In this document: piece after piece, positions 1-10,070 of the stretch
Layout of the letters: every line of letters begins with the position of its first letter
Position numbering within the stretch: position 1 is the first letter of the stretch
Source: Stemphylium vesicarium
Taxonomy: Eukaryota; Ascomycota; Dothideomycetes; Pleosporales; Pleosporaceae
DNA length: 32,515 nucleotides
Direction: 5' to 3'
NCBI GenBank assembly: GCA_004380135.1
Contig: QXCR01000236.1
Span: forward strand, 1-32,515
Notes under the pieces: model-generated
Told to the model about the DNA's origin: nothing
Database searches by the model: none
Seen by the model: only the letters and a program-made list of their open reading frames with translations
Made by a program: the position numbers and the translations under genes

Positions 1-197
1 GGTGGGCGGAGCTAGGAAGGCATTGCCGCGGCGCCGAAGCGGAGGCGGAAGGAGATGTAGTGGCGAGGTTATTTTGTGAGAGCTTTTGGCTAGGCTTGTT
101 GGGGAAATGTTGACGATGGAGGTTGTCGTCGGCACATGTCTGCGTGCTTGTACTTACGGAATATTGTTATGATGACTAGGAGGAGTGTTTTTATCAT
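1..197 (-). CDS. possible 5' end of an unrecognised gene running off the left edge
   Basis: This is a weak model. On the minus strand an ATG at 197 opens a short hydrophobic start (MIKTLLLVIITIF), followed by a good donor (C then GTAAGT at 157). Splicing to an acceptor (CCTAG, ending at 90) gives a 68-nt intron and a second exon from 89 that stays open to the window edge, with a proline- and arginine-rich sequence. A TATA-like element on the same strand lies about 200 bp upstream at 400-408. No family was recognised. The first residues could be a signal anchor or organelle presequence, which is a guess. Another frame on the same strand is also open to the edge, so the model could be wrong or this could be 5' UTR. 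Confidence 0.22.
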
Positions 198-399
198 TTT
201 GGCGGTTGTGGCTTATCGTTCTTTGTGGTTTTCGCGTGTGATGATCGAGTGTGATGTTATCGTCGTTGATATCGATGTACCCTTCTCTCTCTTTGGCTGT
301 ATCGCGCAATTGGGTGGTGTTACTTGACTCTGTAACAACAACAAACACCTGGTTTTTACTGCAGAAAGAAACCTTGCTTATCGCGGGCCCTCGACCGCC

Positions 400-408
400 T
401 TTTAAATA
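400..408 (-). promoter_or_regulatory. TATA-like box, minus strand
   Basis: The minus strand reads TATTTAAAA here, flanked by GC-richer sequence. It would fit transcription leftwards towards the possible gene at the left edge. It is assigned only from sequence and position. Confidence 0.35.
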
Positions 409-1224
409 CCTCTTCAAACTGTCACGCCCCATGCTCAAACTTTCCACTGCGTTTTCTGACGCTCAGGCGTCATGATCCTTGCTCTGCGTCGCTATGATTG
501 GCTAGCCACAGTGTGGCGCGGATGTGGCGGGTATGACGCGTAAGGGTCTGTGTCAGGTGCGAGCGCTTAGGGTACGAATACCGAATGCACAGGCTATGAG
601 ATGATAGGCATAAGTGTTTGTCTTGCGGGGTTTGCTCGGTGCAAGTGCATCAACGTTGCGTTCGGCTCACGTGACGAGGGATGATTGGAGTGCCACGCTC
701 CATACTCAGGTGCCTATTCGTTGTCTGAGGGAAAGATGCGACTTCCTTCCGCATCTCAATGCCACTGCAATCGTCTCCCTCATCAACGCGCCACGCAACG
801 ACTGGCGCGAAGGCGCTGACAACACGCGGTCATGCCTCTTTTACTCATTGTCGCAGGGCGTTCTTGTTGGATTCGCTTCTACGCCCGATGGGCATGACGT
901 TGACGTCCGAGAACTGACTGATATTACAGGAAATGATTTAGGAGATCACCCCATTACAGGACTACATGATCGCATTCGCCAACATTCGGGCTGAGATTCC
1001 GGTTAAGGCGACCCTTTCAATGCAGCCACGCCGTTAGCCGAGTGAGGGGCAAGGCTGGAGCCTTGCGAGAACGAGAAGCTTATCTTGTCTCGAATGCCTC
1101 TTATCCTTCATCCGCCTTAGTTTTCGATCTCTTGTCAAACTGACAGCACCTTTTGTATCCGAGTTCGATTATCGGATAGCATTCCTACCTGGGGCGGGTA
1201 GTTGCCTTTTTCTTTTCTATAATC
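409..1224. other. intergenic region upstream of the HET gene
   Basis: I see no supportable gene here. The longest open frame (614-994, +) begins at a non-ATG codon, has no recognisable motif and no splice context. A small perfect inverted repeat (TATCCGA, 9-nt loop, TCGGATA) lies at 1156-1178, about 45 bp before the HET start codon. The region probably carries the HET promoter. Confidence 0.5.
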
Positions 1225-3416
1225 ATGGACGCAACACCTTCTCGACTCTCTGAGGCTTGTGTGGAGGACAGCGACGACCCGCCAATGCATTCGTGCCGTC
1301 ATTGCAGCGGTCCCTTTCCTGCGGAGTGGAATGAGTATAATGCACTCATGGTGGATCTAATGCAAGTCGGCGCAGCCGAACAGGCAGGAAGAGAAGGATG
1401 CACGATGTGGGAACGTCTTATGGAGCGTTGGGATGACGATGAAATCGACGGTAACTTGGTGCGGTATCTGAGAATTGTTCGAGTGCCGGGGCTGAAGGGG
1501 TTTGAGGATTGTGAGCCGCATCTCTCTGCTTGGATAGAGACAAGAACCTCTTCTGGTGAATGGGCGGGGAGTTCTGTTTTTGGTACTTGTCATGATGTCA
1601 CTGCTAGAAATACTCCAGGTGAGTAATATTGAGGAATTGCGGCACAGCTGGGTGATACTGAGGTCGTGAAATAGATCCTATAGGCTACCATTGGTTCGAC
1701 AAGACATGTGCGCCACCCAATCTGAATCCTGTGTCCACGAATGCGAGGAGACGTATGCGCAGCTGGCTGGATATATGCTGCGCACACCGAGACCGAAGGC
1801 CTAGTGCGCCTTCTATAGCGAATAGCCATGTAACACCAGCAAGGCTGCTCAGCGTAGGATCAAGCAGCGACGCTGTCCGACTGATCACGACAAACAAAGA
1901 TACAACTTACCGGTATGCGCTACTGAGTTACTGCTGGGGTGGCGATCAAATTGGCAAGACTACAAAATCGAATTTGTCGTTGTACGAAGTTGGTATTCCG
2001 GATGAGAGAATTTCCGCTTCTGTTAGAGATGCCATCACAATCACTCGGATACTGGGGCTGGAGTACCTGTGAGTTGATGCGTTCTGTAAGACTCTTCATC
2101 ACCGAATAAGCGTTGTTCGTTGATTGTATTGACTGGCAGGCATTGTCCAAGACGCACTTGATGAGCTTTGCAGGGAGATTGCTAAGCAGGCTCAAATTTA
2201 CCAGAATGGTGTCATTACGATTTTAGCTGGAAGGGCACAAAGCGCACAAGAAGGCTTTCTACAGAAGCGAATATTTTCTGATCGATGGCGTCTCAAGGTG
2301 CAGTTGCCAGGTCCACATGGTGCTGAGAAAACGATCCTTATCTACTATGATCATCCAAAGATGAAAGACCCAAGGATGAAAGATTCAACAGCAGACAGAG
2401 GGTGGACATATCAGGAAGGCATGTCTGCATCCTAAGAATTCTGGAATGGCAATCACTGATCCTGAGTAGTCGCGCTGTCTCCACATCTTCTCCATTTCAG
2501 CCCTATTCAAATTAATTTCTACTGCGCAAACGCAGTGCATCCCGATGGCGGAGTGCCAATGTGCGTTTCCCCACAAAGAAATGCAGGTAGGCATAAAAGA
2601 TCCTATGGGCGTCTTGAGGAGGATGACGATTTCTTCACTGAGTGGTACGACATCATCTCGAGCTATAGCGGTATGAAGCTTTCAGTGGCCTCCGACAAGC
2701 TTTTAGCAATCTCAGCGGTTGCGGAGACAACGGGCACAAAGTATCTGACGACTGCCTTGGCCAAAGAGAGCTACAAAGCTGGACTCTGGACCCAGCATTT
2801 CCCCCTTAATCTACTCTGGCATAGAACGGGCAGATCAGAAAGTTTTAGGCCAATGTATCGAGCCCCATCTTGGTCCTGGGCTTCGATCGACGGCGGTATA
2901 TGGTTTCGTACCTATCCCATGACGACTACGCGTTTCCATACTGCTGTAACAAGATTCTCTGTATCAGTGGAGCTTATATCACCTGAGGCCCCATTCGGCC
3001 AGGTAAAAGGCGGAGTGTTGCAAATCAGAGCACCGCTGGTCGAGATGAAGCGGGTCATGTCAAGCTCCCCGAGACGTTCTCCCGATTCCTGCCCTGGCAA
3101 CTTGATCTGCGAATATGGCAACTTGAGGTCTTGGTTCCACTTCGATGTTTTGAAAGAGATGATCTATTGTCAAGAGGGCTCGTTCTCCAATGCTTCGCTT
3201 CTACTACTTGTCAAGGAGACGTTTCGTGCACCCGACAACATGCCAAGACACTCCCGCGAAGGGTTGATCGTCACCAAAATGGAAGGAGAGAGCGTATATT
3301 CCAGGATCGGGACGTTCACCACAGCATGGGAAAAATGCGAAGATGTAAAATATTCACCGGAAGATGAAGTCTGGGACGAATATGAGCCGATAACGACTGG
3401 AGAGATGGGAAACTAG
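1225..3416 (+). pseudogene. HET-domain (heterokaryon incompatibility type) protein, one in-frame stop
   Basis: The model is exons 1225-1618, 1684-2085, 2140-2418 and 2470-3416 (2022 nt, 674 codons with the final stop). HET proteins mediate non-self recognition and regulated cell death in fungi; most members have no known ligand. The HET domain begins with YALLSYCWGG, continues through the IPDERIS.SVRDAI helix and GLEYL, and then normally WVDALCIVQD. Here that block reads L-stop-VDAFC, then after the intron IVQDA: codon 261 (2070-2072) is TGA where Trp is expected. Downstream are RGWTYQE and the LLHFSPIQ block, then the usual SGMKLSVASDKLLAIS and WSWASIDG motifs. The third intron (2419-2469) needs a GC donor. 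All frames join correctly, so apart from the TGA the gene looks intact. It may be a recent pseudogene, a polymorphic allele or a base-call error. The splice GTGAGT at 2069 would skip the stop but loses the frame. Confidence 0.86.
2355..2384 (+). repeat. 15-bp tandem duplication inside the HET coding sequence
   Basis: Two adjacent 15-mers (CCAAAGATGAAAGAC and CCAAGGATGAAAGAT) differ at two positions and encode the repeat PKMKD-PRMKD. The duplication keeps the reading frame just before the conserved RGWTYQE block. Confidence 0.75.
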
Positions 3417-3485
3417 GAGAGCCCACTCCAGATGACTGAAATCATGATCATATAGCGCTACATCATTATCACGACGATACTCTGG

Positions 3486-4282
3486 TCATGCTTCTGATAT
3501 CTGCATCCAAGGCGCTCGATCACCGTCTCTCCAATCCCTCCCGATGGGCCTCCACATTAACCACCCGTTCAAATCGTCCTTCAACAGCTCTTTCCATTTC
3601 TCGCCTCTGCCTTCTCTCGCGACTTTCAACTCTGGATTTGGAGGCAAAACTTCAATACAACCAAAACCACATTTCTCATACGCACCCTTCGCAGAGAGGA
3701 GTGAGGAGATGACCGTCTCTACACCAAGCTCGTCCGCTTTTGCCGTACCCCACCGAATCAACATACGTCCAGCACCGCGGTGTCGATGCTGCGGGGAAAC
3801 CACAATGGACGCGAGATCTGCCGAAGCATAAGCAAAAAATCATCTCACAAAACCACACACGGCATTAGGAGGAACAAACCCATATGCTTTCTCGTCACCC
3901 TCTCCCCAATAAACCCCCACAACCCATTAACAAACACCTCCGCAAACTCCCTCTCCTCACTCCCTTCCGGATACCAACTTGCCACCACTTTCTCATCCCC
4001 CGCTTCCTTCGCCGCTGGATCGTTTACTTCCCAGGTGGCCCATCCGACAATCTCTTGCGTCTCATCGTCCGTCGCTTTGATCATGAAGAGGTTGGGATCG
4101 CGCTTCAACAATCGCTTTGTATCACAATCTGTCTTCCACGCAATTGCTTCTTCGCGCGTGGAGAATTGGGGCCGGAAGTGCTTGAGTTGTGGGTTGTAGG
4201 GGGTAAGCCAGGCGTCGTGGTCCATGGGGTGGATTTGGGCGAAGTCTGAGGGGGAGGTTATGGGGGAGACGGTTAGGGGCAT
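3486..4282 (-). CDS. GNAT-family N-acetyltransferase
   Basis: Two exons on the minus strand, 4282-3880 and 3817-3486, with a 62-nt intron (3818-3879, donor G|GTTTGT, acceptor CGGCAG), give 244 residues. The GNAT fold is visible as the acceptor strand ending HMDLASIVVSP, followed by the acetyl-CoA pyrophosphate loop QHRHRGAG (the R/Q-x-x-G-x-G/A signature), then an alpha helix (MLIRWGTAKADELG) and the late beta strand SAKGAYEKCGFG found in most members. The N-terminal half (MPLTVSPITSPSDFAQIHPM) resembles fungal GNATs of unknown substrate. No signal peptide is seen, so it is probably cytosolic. Its stop is 69 bp from the HET stop (convergent genes), and the P450 stop lies 325 bp upstream of its start. 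The substrate cannot be predicted. The start is the first in-frame ATG. Confidence 0.88.
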
Positions 4283-4607
4283 GATGGATGACGGTTTGAA
4301 AGGGTTTGTTTAACAGAAGGAAAAAAGCAGCAAAGTGGAATAGAAAAGGGATGGTTTTTGGCTTTCGGAGTTTGGGAAAGACAGGGCTCGATGTTACGTT
4401 ATCTCACATCTATGGAATGGGCCTAGCCAGTGGATTCTAGCCCGTCAGCGGCTGGCCTAACGTGAACATGTTTGCACAACCCCGCAATCTGACATGGCCC
4501 CAGCCCGTCTCCATTATTTCATTGTCGCGCGACAAGCGCTGAGGAGAAGCACCAGTCTACGCTTAACCCCAGTTCCACAGCTAACCCATCGCAATCTAGC
4601 TCCCAGT
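4283..4607. other. spacer between P450 3' end and GNAT 5' end
   Basis: Both flanking genes run on the minus strand, so this 325-bp gap should hold the P450 terminator and the GNAT promoter. I see no motif worth naming and no gene. Confidence 0.45.
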
Positions 4608-6310
4608 TTACACAGCACCCTCCCGTCCCCTCAACCTCACCAAAAGGCTCGCCTTCTCCCACAAAATAAAAACCCTCTGATCTTCCCACCTCGTCTCCGT
4701 ATCCAACAACTCAAACTCAAAGTTCCACACCAACCTCGCCAATATCGTCCTCGTCTCCGCCCACGCCAGACTCTGTCCGATGCAATTTCGCGGCCCAACG
4801 CTAAACGGCTGAATAACATGACGCCTATCGCTCTCATACTCCTTCTTGCCAAGGAAGCGTTCTGGAGCGAAGCGTTCAGGATGCGTGAAATGGTGCGATG
4901 ACCGGTTCTGCGCGTACTGTGGAATACCGACGCGTGTGCCGCCTGGGAGCCAGTGTCCGCAGATCGTTGCGCCGCCTTTTGGTATGAGGCGGGGGAGAGC
5001 TGTGGGGACGGGCGGGTAGAGTCTGAATGTTTCTTGGATGATTGCGTTGAGGACTTTCAGTGAGCTTAGGGCCGCGAAGGTCATCTCAGCTTCGGAAGTG
5101 AATGTCGCGTGGAGCTCTTCGTTGAGATTTGTCATCCATACGGGGTTTCGCATGAGGTAGTAGAGTATGCCACTGAGGAGTGTGGCTGTGGTTTCGCTGC
5201 CGGCGAAGATGAGGGTTCCGCTGGTTTTTTGGAGTTCGAGGTCGGTGACTTTGCCTTTGTTTTTTAGGATGTAGCTTTTGTACGATTAGTGCAATGGTGG
5301 TGGCAGAGGGGATGTGTTATTAACCTGAGGAAGTCTTTGCGTTGGGTATTCGATGCCAGCCTCTTAGCAGTCTTCTCTTCGGAGAAATTGTTATGCGCAG
5401 TTTCCGCCTCGGCTAGTGAAGGTATGCTTTTCAGCAGAGCGGTTACTGGTTTGCCGACGATAGGGTAGGTCTTGACGACCATTAGCATACTAGCAAACTG
5501 CAGCGATTTGAACAAGTTGGACATCCAGGAGTTGTAGACTTCGTTCTCAAGAGCATCAAAAGATTCGTCAAAAGCCAGGTCGCCTGTGATGTCGAATGTC
5601 GCAAAGTTCAAATACTGCACTAGATCGGCTGGGATCTGTTGATTTGATCGATTCTGAAGCTTCTCGACCAGTAGAGTGATGTAGGAGTTTATGATCGTTT
5701 CTTGGCTTCGCAGGGCTTGCTCGGAGAAGGCATGGTTGAGTGGGCGGCGGATACGTGCATGGTCAGCTCCGGTGGCAGCTGAATGTGATCAGTGGAAGTG
5801 ACCAAGCGTAGCAGCAAGAGACCCACAGATAATGTCGCTTGGAGGTCGGTAGTAGAACGCTGGATCCTTTGATAAAGGCGCAGTGTTTCCATGACCGTAA
5901 ATCTCTTGTAAAGATCAGCCCCATTCATGCATGTGGCGACTACCAGGGCAGCTTACCTCTCCATGCTTCCGGGTTGATGAAAGAGATTGTATCGGGACTT
6001 ATGCGCACGACCTCTCCGTACTTCTCGTGTAGCACATGCCATTCTTGGGGAAGATTCCCTTTGATCATGTCCCAGACATTGGGGAAATGGAATGCACCGC
6101 GCAACTTTGGTCCCGGGTACCTGGAAAGAGGGCCAAAAGCAATGTTGCTCACTGCTATCGCTAGAGAGTAAACGAAGTAGCAGGCGAGAAACTGTGTAGT
6201 GGTATCAGTGGATGCTTTACCGAAGGGAAAAAATGACTGACTATTTTGATGCCCATGGCGAGAACGTCAGCAAGGGATGATTCCCGTGTCAAATCTCTCA
6301 AGTATTCCAT
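4608..6310 (-). CDS. cytochrome P450 monooxygenase, CYP65-like
   Basis: Five exons on the minus strand (6310-6242, 6191-5957, 5904-5827, 5778-5325, 5274-4608) join in frame to 500 residues, with introns of 48-52 nt. A short N-terminal membrane anchor (FLACYFVYSLAIAVSNIAF) precedes the hinge LSRYPGPKL, as in ER-bound microsomal P450s. Diagnostic motifs in order are YGHGNTAPLSKDPAFY, the C-helix HARIRRPLNHAFSE, the I-helix oxygen-binding AGSETTAT, ExxR as ETFRLYPPVP, and the haem loop FSVGPRNCIGQSLAWAE with thiolate ligand Cys443. The pattern matches fungal CYP65-type enzymes often labelled isotrichodermin C-15 hydroxylase-like, but that label does not fix the substrate. The start at 6310 has a good context (GCAATGG); an in-frame ATG at 6331 is an alternative. 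It is divergent from the rhodopsin-fold gene. No biosynthetic core enzyme is nearby, so its role is open. Confidence 0.95.
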
Positions 6311-7383
6311 TGCTACACCGAAATTTATCATATGGTGAGCAGATGTGATGGAATAGGAAGTTATAAGGTGCACCCAAAGCCGAGCATTTTAGTAAGTGTA
6401 GATCGGTGAGGGTGAGTGACCGGAATGTCACTCCGGTCGTACCCTACCCAATCATTGGCTCCACTTTCGTATACATAAAAGGTGTGCTGAAGTACAAACG
6501 CTGTGTGGCAGTCTATATAGATACATGCACGCTAAAGATGAGTTAGCCAGTTGAACTTCATCTTGATGCGCGGGAGGGCCCGCTATTAGGAAGCCATTGG
6601 TGGAAGGGTATCTACGCCCCACCTGTTCGTACACCCACCTGCGGTCTGTAAAAGTGGACCTCCTTTTCACGTGAAGTAATGATAAAATGACTCAAGTTCC
6701 AGTTGGGTCAAAGATGTACAGTGTAATGCAGAGTAGCAAGGGTAAACGAACGACTAGTGGAGGTTAATGCCTTTTCGTGCGAGCTAATCTCAGATTTGTC
6801 CTTGGTCAGCAGGGTGCAGTACCCGAGGTATCAATTCATTTGGAGAATCCAACATCTACTTGCGTGCAGTGTCGAGTGCAGCTCAATGTCTTGAAGTGCT
6901 CTAGGCTACTTCGAGCATCTTCACCCCTCCGTCACAACCCTCGCCGGATTCGCCCAAGGTCCTCAAACACTGCAAAACCCACAGTATGACCCCGTGGAAG
7001 CTGACAGAAAACCAGTAGCACGAGTGTGCGGGGTGAAGTGGCTCAGTCGGCCATGTGAAACGTTGCCGAAACGCTGACATGCACAAGACGTGTGGAGTAT
7101 TTGTGAAGACAGGGATACGACCGACGACTTCGATTAATTCTTACCTGAAAACGACAAGTGCCTCGTATTTTGGGAGCAAAGGATTTGCGATCGTGAGAGT
7201 CAGGGTGAAGGTGATTATGCAACTGTAGAGTTCGCATCACCGTGTGAGAGTATAGGCGCTCATGTGGTCTTTCATGTCTAAAGGGCGCTGCAGCCCTCTA
7301 GTGGTCTCCGTATTTGCCTTCCTAACTCTTGACACATTATTCTCACAATTTGTTTTACGATTTTGACATCCCAAGGATCTGAC
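6311..7383. other. divergent intergenic region, P450 / membrane protein
   Basis: This 1.07-kb gap lies between two divergent start codons. Open frames in it are short, lack family motifs and are not connected by plausible splice sites. On the P450 strand a TTATAA lies about 50 bp upstream of its start. I see no RNA gene or repeat. Confidence 0.5.
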
Positions 7384-8567
7384 ATGGGGATGCAAAAGAA
7401 AGAGGCGATGGAAACCTTTATTCAGGATGATTCCCAGGCTCCGCTCCTCCTCAGCACATGTGGTAGTCTTACATCCCTAGCGGTAGTGTTATTGGGCGCA
7501 AGGTTTTGGTCGAGAATGCACCCAATGTCGAGATTGCATATGGATGACTGGACAGCAGCGGCTGCGACGGTGGGTAAACCTGAATGCTATCTTAATGCTT
7601 ATCTGGCTGACTTACTACAAAGATGTTAGCAGTAGCGAAGCTCATCATCGTATGTCTAGCATGCGCCCATGGCTTTGGCCGTCCCTCAACACATGTCTCC
7701 CCCTCTTCACGACTCTCCGCTATGCGTCTGATCTTCACTTGTCAAGTATGCTGGTACTGGTCGATTGCGTTGGTCAAGATATCAGTCGCCCTACTTCTTA
7801 TCCGCATCAAGCAGACACGAGCCTGGCATTTGTTTCTCTATGGTACAATCGTCTTACTCGTCCTGACGGCTGTTACTTCGACCTTCTTCCAGTTTCTGCA
7901 ATGTCGACCGTTTCGCATATACTGGGACCCCAGTGTTTTCCTGAAGGGAAGAGTAGAGTGTGTGTCTCAGGAAGCTATTACAGGAAACATTGTTGCGGCG
8001 AGCGCAGTACATGTCTCCACGGATCTGATCTTCTCGTTTATTCCGCTTACCTTTATACCGAAACTGCACCGACCACGAGGCGAAAAGATCTTCCTCTGTA
8101 TATTGATGGGCCTCGGGCTTGTTGCTTCTTCTTTCGCTATCTTGCGCACGGCCGGTGCGAACATGACATACGCCACGCGAGACATTTTCCTAGCGACCGT
8201 CATGCCAACCCTGTGGTCTATGCTCGAGCTCGAAGTTGCCCTTATCGCTGCGACGATCCCGACATTGAAGAGTTTCATGGAACACGCGCTGATACGGATT
8301 GGCCAATGGTTCTACGACGAAAAGACCGAGATGCATGTTCGGGAACGGCTCGCGGAACTAGGTCTTTTGAACAGAGACGATGATGAGCTTTCAAAGAAAG
8401 AGAGAAAGCCGTCAAAGCCAGATCTCGATGGAATCGGTGTAGCTTTCAGCAGCCCGGACAGGCAGTCGTTTGGAGCTGGTGATATTGACATGACCACCGA
8501 TGGATTCAGCGTGGGGGAGAGTAAGCCAACAGGAACTGCAAGGAGGATGCTTGGTTCGGAACCTTGA
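7384..8567 (+). CDS. fungal rhodopsin-fold integral membrane protein (PTH11-like)
   Basis: Two exons, 7384-7569 and 7623-8567, are separated by a 53-nt intron (ACG|GTGGGT to TACAAAG) and encode 376 residues. The protein has about seven hydrophobic segments, starting with LLLSTCGSLTSLAVVLLGAR, then a segment after RLHMDDWTAAA, then CWYWSIALVKISVALLLIRI, LFLYGTIVLLVLTAVTSTFF, the ITGNIVAASAVHVSTDLIFS segment, IFLCILMGLGLVASSFAILR and a last one around the MLELEVALIAATIPTLKSF block. The DDW after TM1, FQCxP-like QFLQCRPF and WDP, and the E-A-ALIAA-x-P-x-LK pattern are typical of the fungal rhodopsin domain family related to PTH11-type receptors. The C-terminal tail is cytosolic, charged and serine rich. 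ATG at 7384 was chosen because the frame upstream has no other ATG; 7390 is an alternative. Function is probably plasma-membrane sensing, by family only. Confidence 0.88.
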
Positions 8568-9056
8568 GTAAGTAAATATGTTAAGTGGAGCTGACATGAC
8601 TCACCGGCCTTGTTTATCAGGTGACCGGTAATCGCAGAAAAAATTCTTTTCCCTGCCGCATAGTAGGGCGCGGGTAGGATCCCAGGAACTATAACCGAGA
8701 CCGCTCGCGCCGGGACCTGAGACAGAAGATGTAGTTTGTTAGCTGGAAGAACATGCGAGTGCATCATTTGCCCGTTCTTGGCGCGCGTGCTGCATGTGGT
8801 ACTTGCATCTGGGGAAGACGCAGCCGTATTTCGTGCGACTCAAACACGTGCACTCTCTTGAAAACTAGCAGGTGTCCTGAAAGTATCTTGGAGACTTTTA
8901 CAGGAGAGTAGAAGGAGGATCACATGGCGATGAGCCTGCGGCGACATTTAGAAACCGAATGCTTAGAGAATGATGTATTAAATAGCCAAGTCAAAACGCC
9001 GTACCTATGGAATGCAAGGGTATCTCATACAAGAACAAACAAGGATGGTTGCGTAT
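8568..9056. other. convergent 3' intergenic region
   Basis: This 489-bp gap lies between the 3' ends of the rhodopsin-fold gene (+) and the alpha/beta hydrolase (-). I see no coding or RNA signal in it. Confidence 0.5.
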
Positions 9057-10070
9057 TCACTCTTTCTTTAGCACGTCGACAATCCATTGGACAGCGTGCT
9101 TTGCTTCAATCAGCCCATACGGCATGGTGAGGACGAAACAATGCATCTGCTTCTCCCAATGTACCCACTCACCATCCACGCCTGCTTTAGCGCACTTCTC
9201 ACGGAAGAGAATGCCATCCGGGCTCAAGACATCGTACCCAGCGGTGATGCCATGGACCTTGATGCTTTTCTTGGCGAGTAGTGAGATGTCCCCGTTGATG
9301 GGAGATATTCGTCTATCGGCTGGGTCCCAGTCACCTTGCCATGCTTTTGCGGTCGCTCTGATGATTTTCGGTGTGAGGAGCGGGTCTTTGGGCGCGACTT
9401 TTTCAATATCTGGGTTCTTGCGCGTGAGGTCGGTCGAGGCGCACACGGTCATGATGGCGACCGGGTGCGAGTTCTGCTTGATCTCTAGGCCTTCTTGCTC
9501 GCTATCCTCTCTCAGAGCCTCCAAAACCAAACACAGCGCAATGTTTGCGCCAGACGAGTCGCCAGCAAGTATAACCCTTTCCCCAGCCTCCTCAGCTTCC
9601 GCCATGAGAGCGCGGTATGTCTTCTGGCACATGGGGAACGAAGTCGACGCGGGATCGTTGGGTGCAAGCGGAGTCGATACGATGGATATAGATGTGTCGG
9701 TCATCTCTTTGGCAAGCTTTGCGCATATCTTGTAGTGCTGAGGTGAAGGCGGCTCCTGCCAGCTACCTCCTGCAAAGTAGTATATCCGCTTCTTCGAGGT
9801 CTTCTCTGGCTCGTTTGGCGGCACAACATCGTAAATGTGCAAATCGCAGACGGTTCGTTCGCGAAGAGTGCATCGGCAGAGGTTCGACTTGGACGGATTC
9901 AGCCTCACGGAGCCGGCTTCGTGATTTGGCGTACGATTGCCAATTCGGGAGCGCATTAGCCGCACCAGGGACTGGACTACGGACATGAGAAAGGTGCGGT
10001 CATGGCGGTAGGCGAGTTGTATCGAGGAGCCCGGCTTGGTAGCTTCAGTGGTGATTTTGTTGTCTGCCAT
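9057..10070 (-). CDS. alpha/beta hydrolase (fold-3 / HSL-like esterase)
   Basis: This is a single uninterrupted exon of 337 residues. The nucleophile elbow is GDSSGAN (Ser near residue 172), preceded by the strand ERVILA. The oxyanion region reads YYFAGGSWQ, an AGG version of the HGGG seen in hormone-sensitive-lipase-type esterases; this variant is common in fungal relatives. The acid is in AGYDVLSPD and the catalytic His in WEKQMHCF. There is no signal peptide, so it is probably an intracellular carboxylesterase acting on small esters; the natural substrate is unknown. A possible short N-terminal helix (FLMSVVQSLVRLMR) could associate with membranes. It lies convergent to the rhodopsin-fold gene and divergent to the NADPH oxidase. 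The start is the only in-frame ATG before the fold. Confidence 0.92.
   Translation of the reverse strand: MADNKITTEATKPGSSIQLAYRHDRTFLMSVVQSLVRLMRSRIGNRTPNHEAGSVRLNPSKSNLCRCTLRERTVCDLHIYDVVPPNEPEKTSKKRIYYFAGGSWQEPPSPQHYKICAKLAKEMTDTSISIVSTPLAPNDPASTSFPMCQKTYRALMAEAEEAGERVILAGDSSGANIALCLVLEALREDSEQEGLEIKQNSHPVAIMTVCASTDLTRKNPDIEKVAPKDPLLTPKIIRATAKAWQGDWDPADRRISPINGDISLLAKKSIKVHGITAGYDVLSPDGILFREKCAKAGVDGEWVHWEKQMHCFVLTMPYGLIEAKHAVQWIVDVLKKE

Noticed and set aside
614..994. 126-residue open frame upstream of the HET gene
   Set aside because: It begins at GTG, has no recognisable motif, no TATA or splice context, and its composition looks random.
1156..1178. Hairpin with TATCCGA/TCGGATA arms, considered as part of a tRNA
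   Set aside because: It has no A or B box arrangement and no acceptor stem; it is a lone 7-bp inverted repeat.
2069..2139. Alternative HET intron using the GTGAGT donor to skip the TGA
   Set aside because: It shifts the frame so that translation stops shortly after the acceptor, and it removes the conserved VDA-C residues.
9007..9735. 242-residue plus-strand frame across the alpha/beta hydrolase
   Set aside because: It is antisense to a gene with an intact catalytic triad, and has no motif of its own.
3486..10070. Secondary-metabolite cluster around the P450, GNAT and hydrolase
   Set aside because: There is no PKS, NRPS, terpene synthase, prenyltransferase, pathway regulator or transporter next to them.
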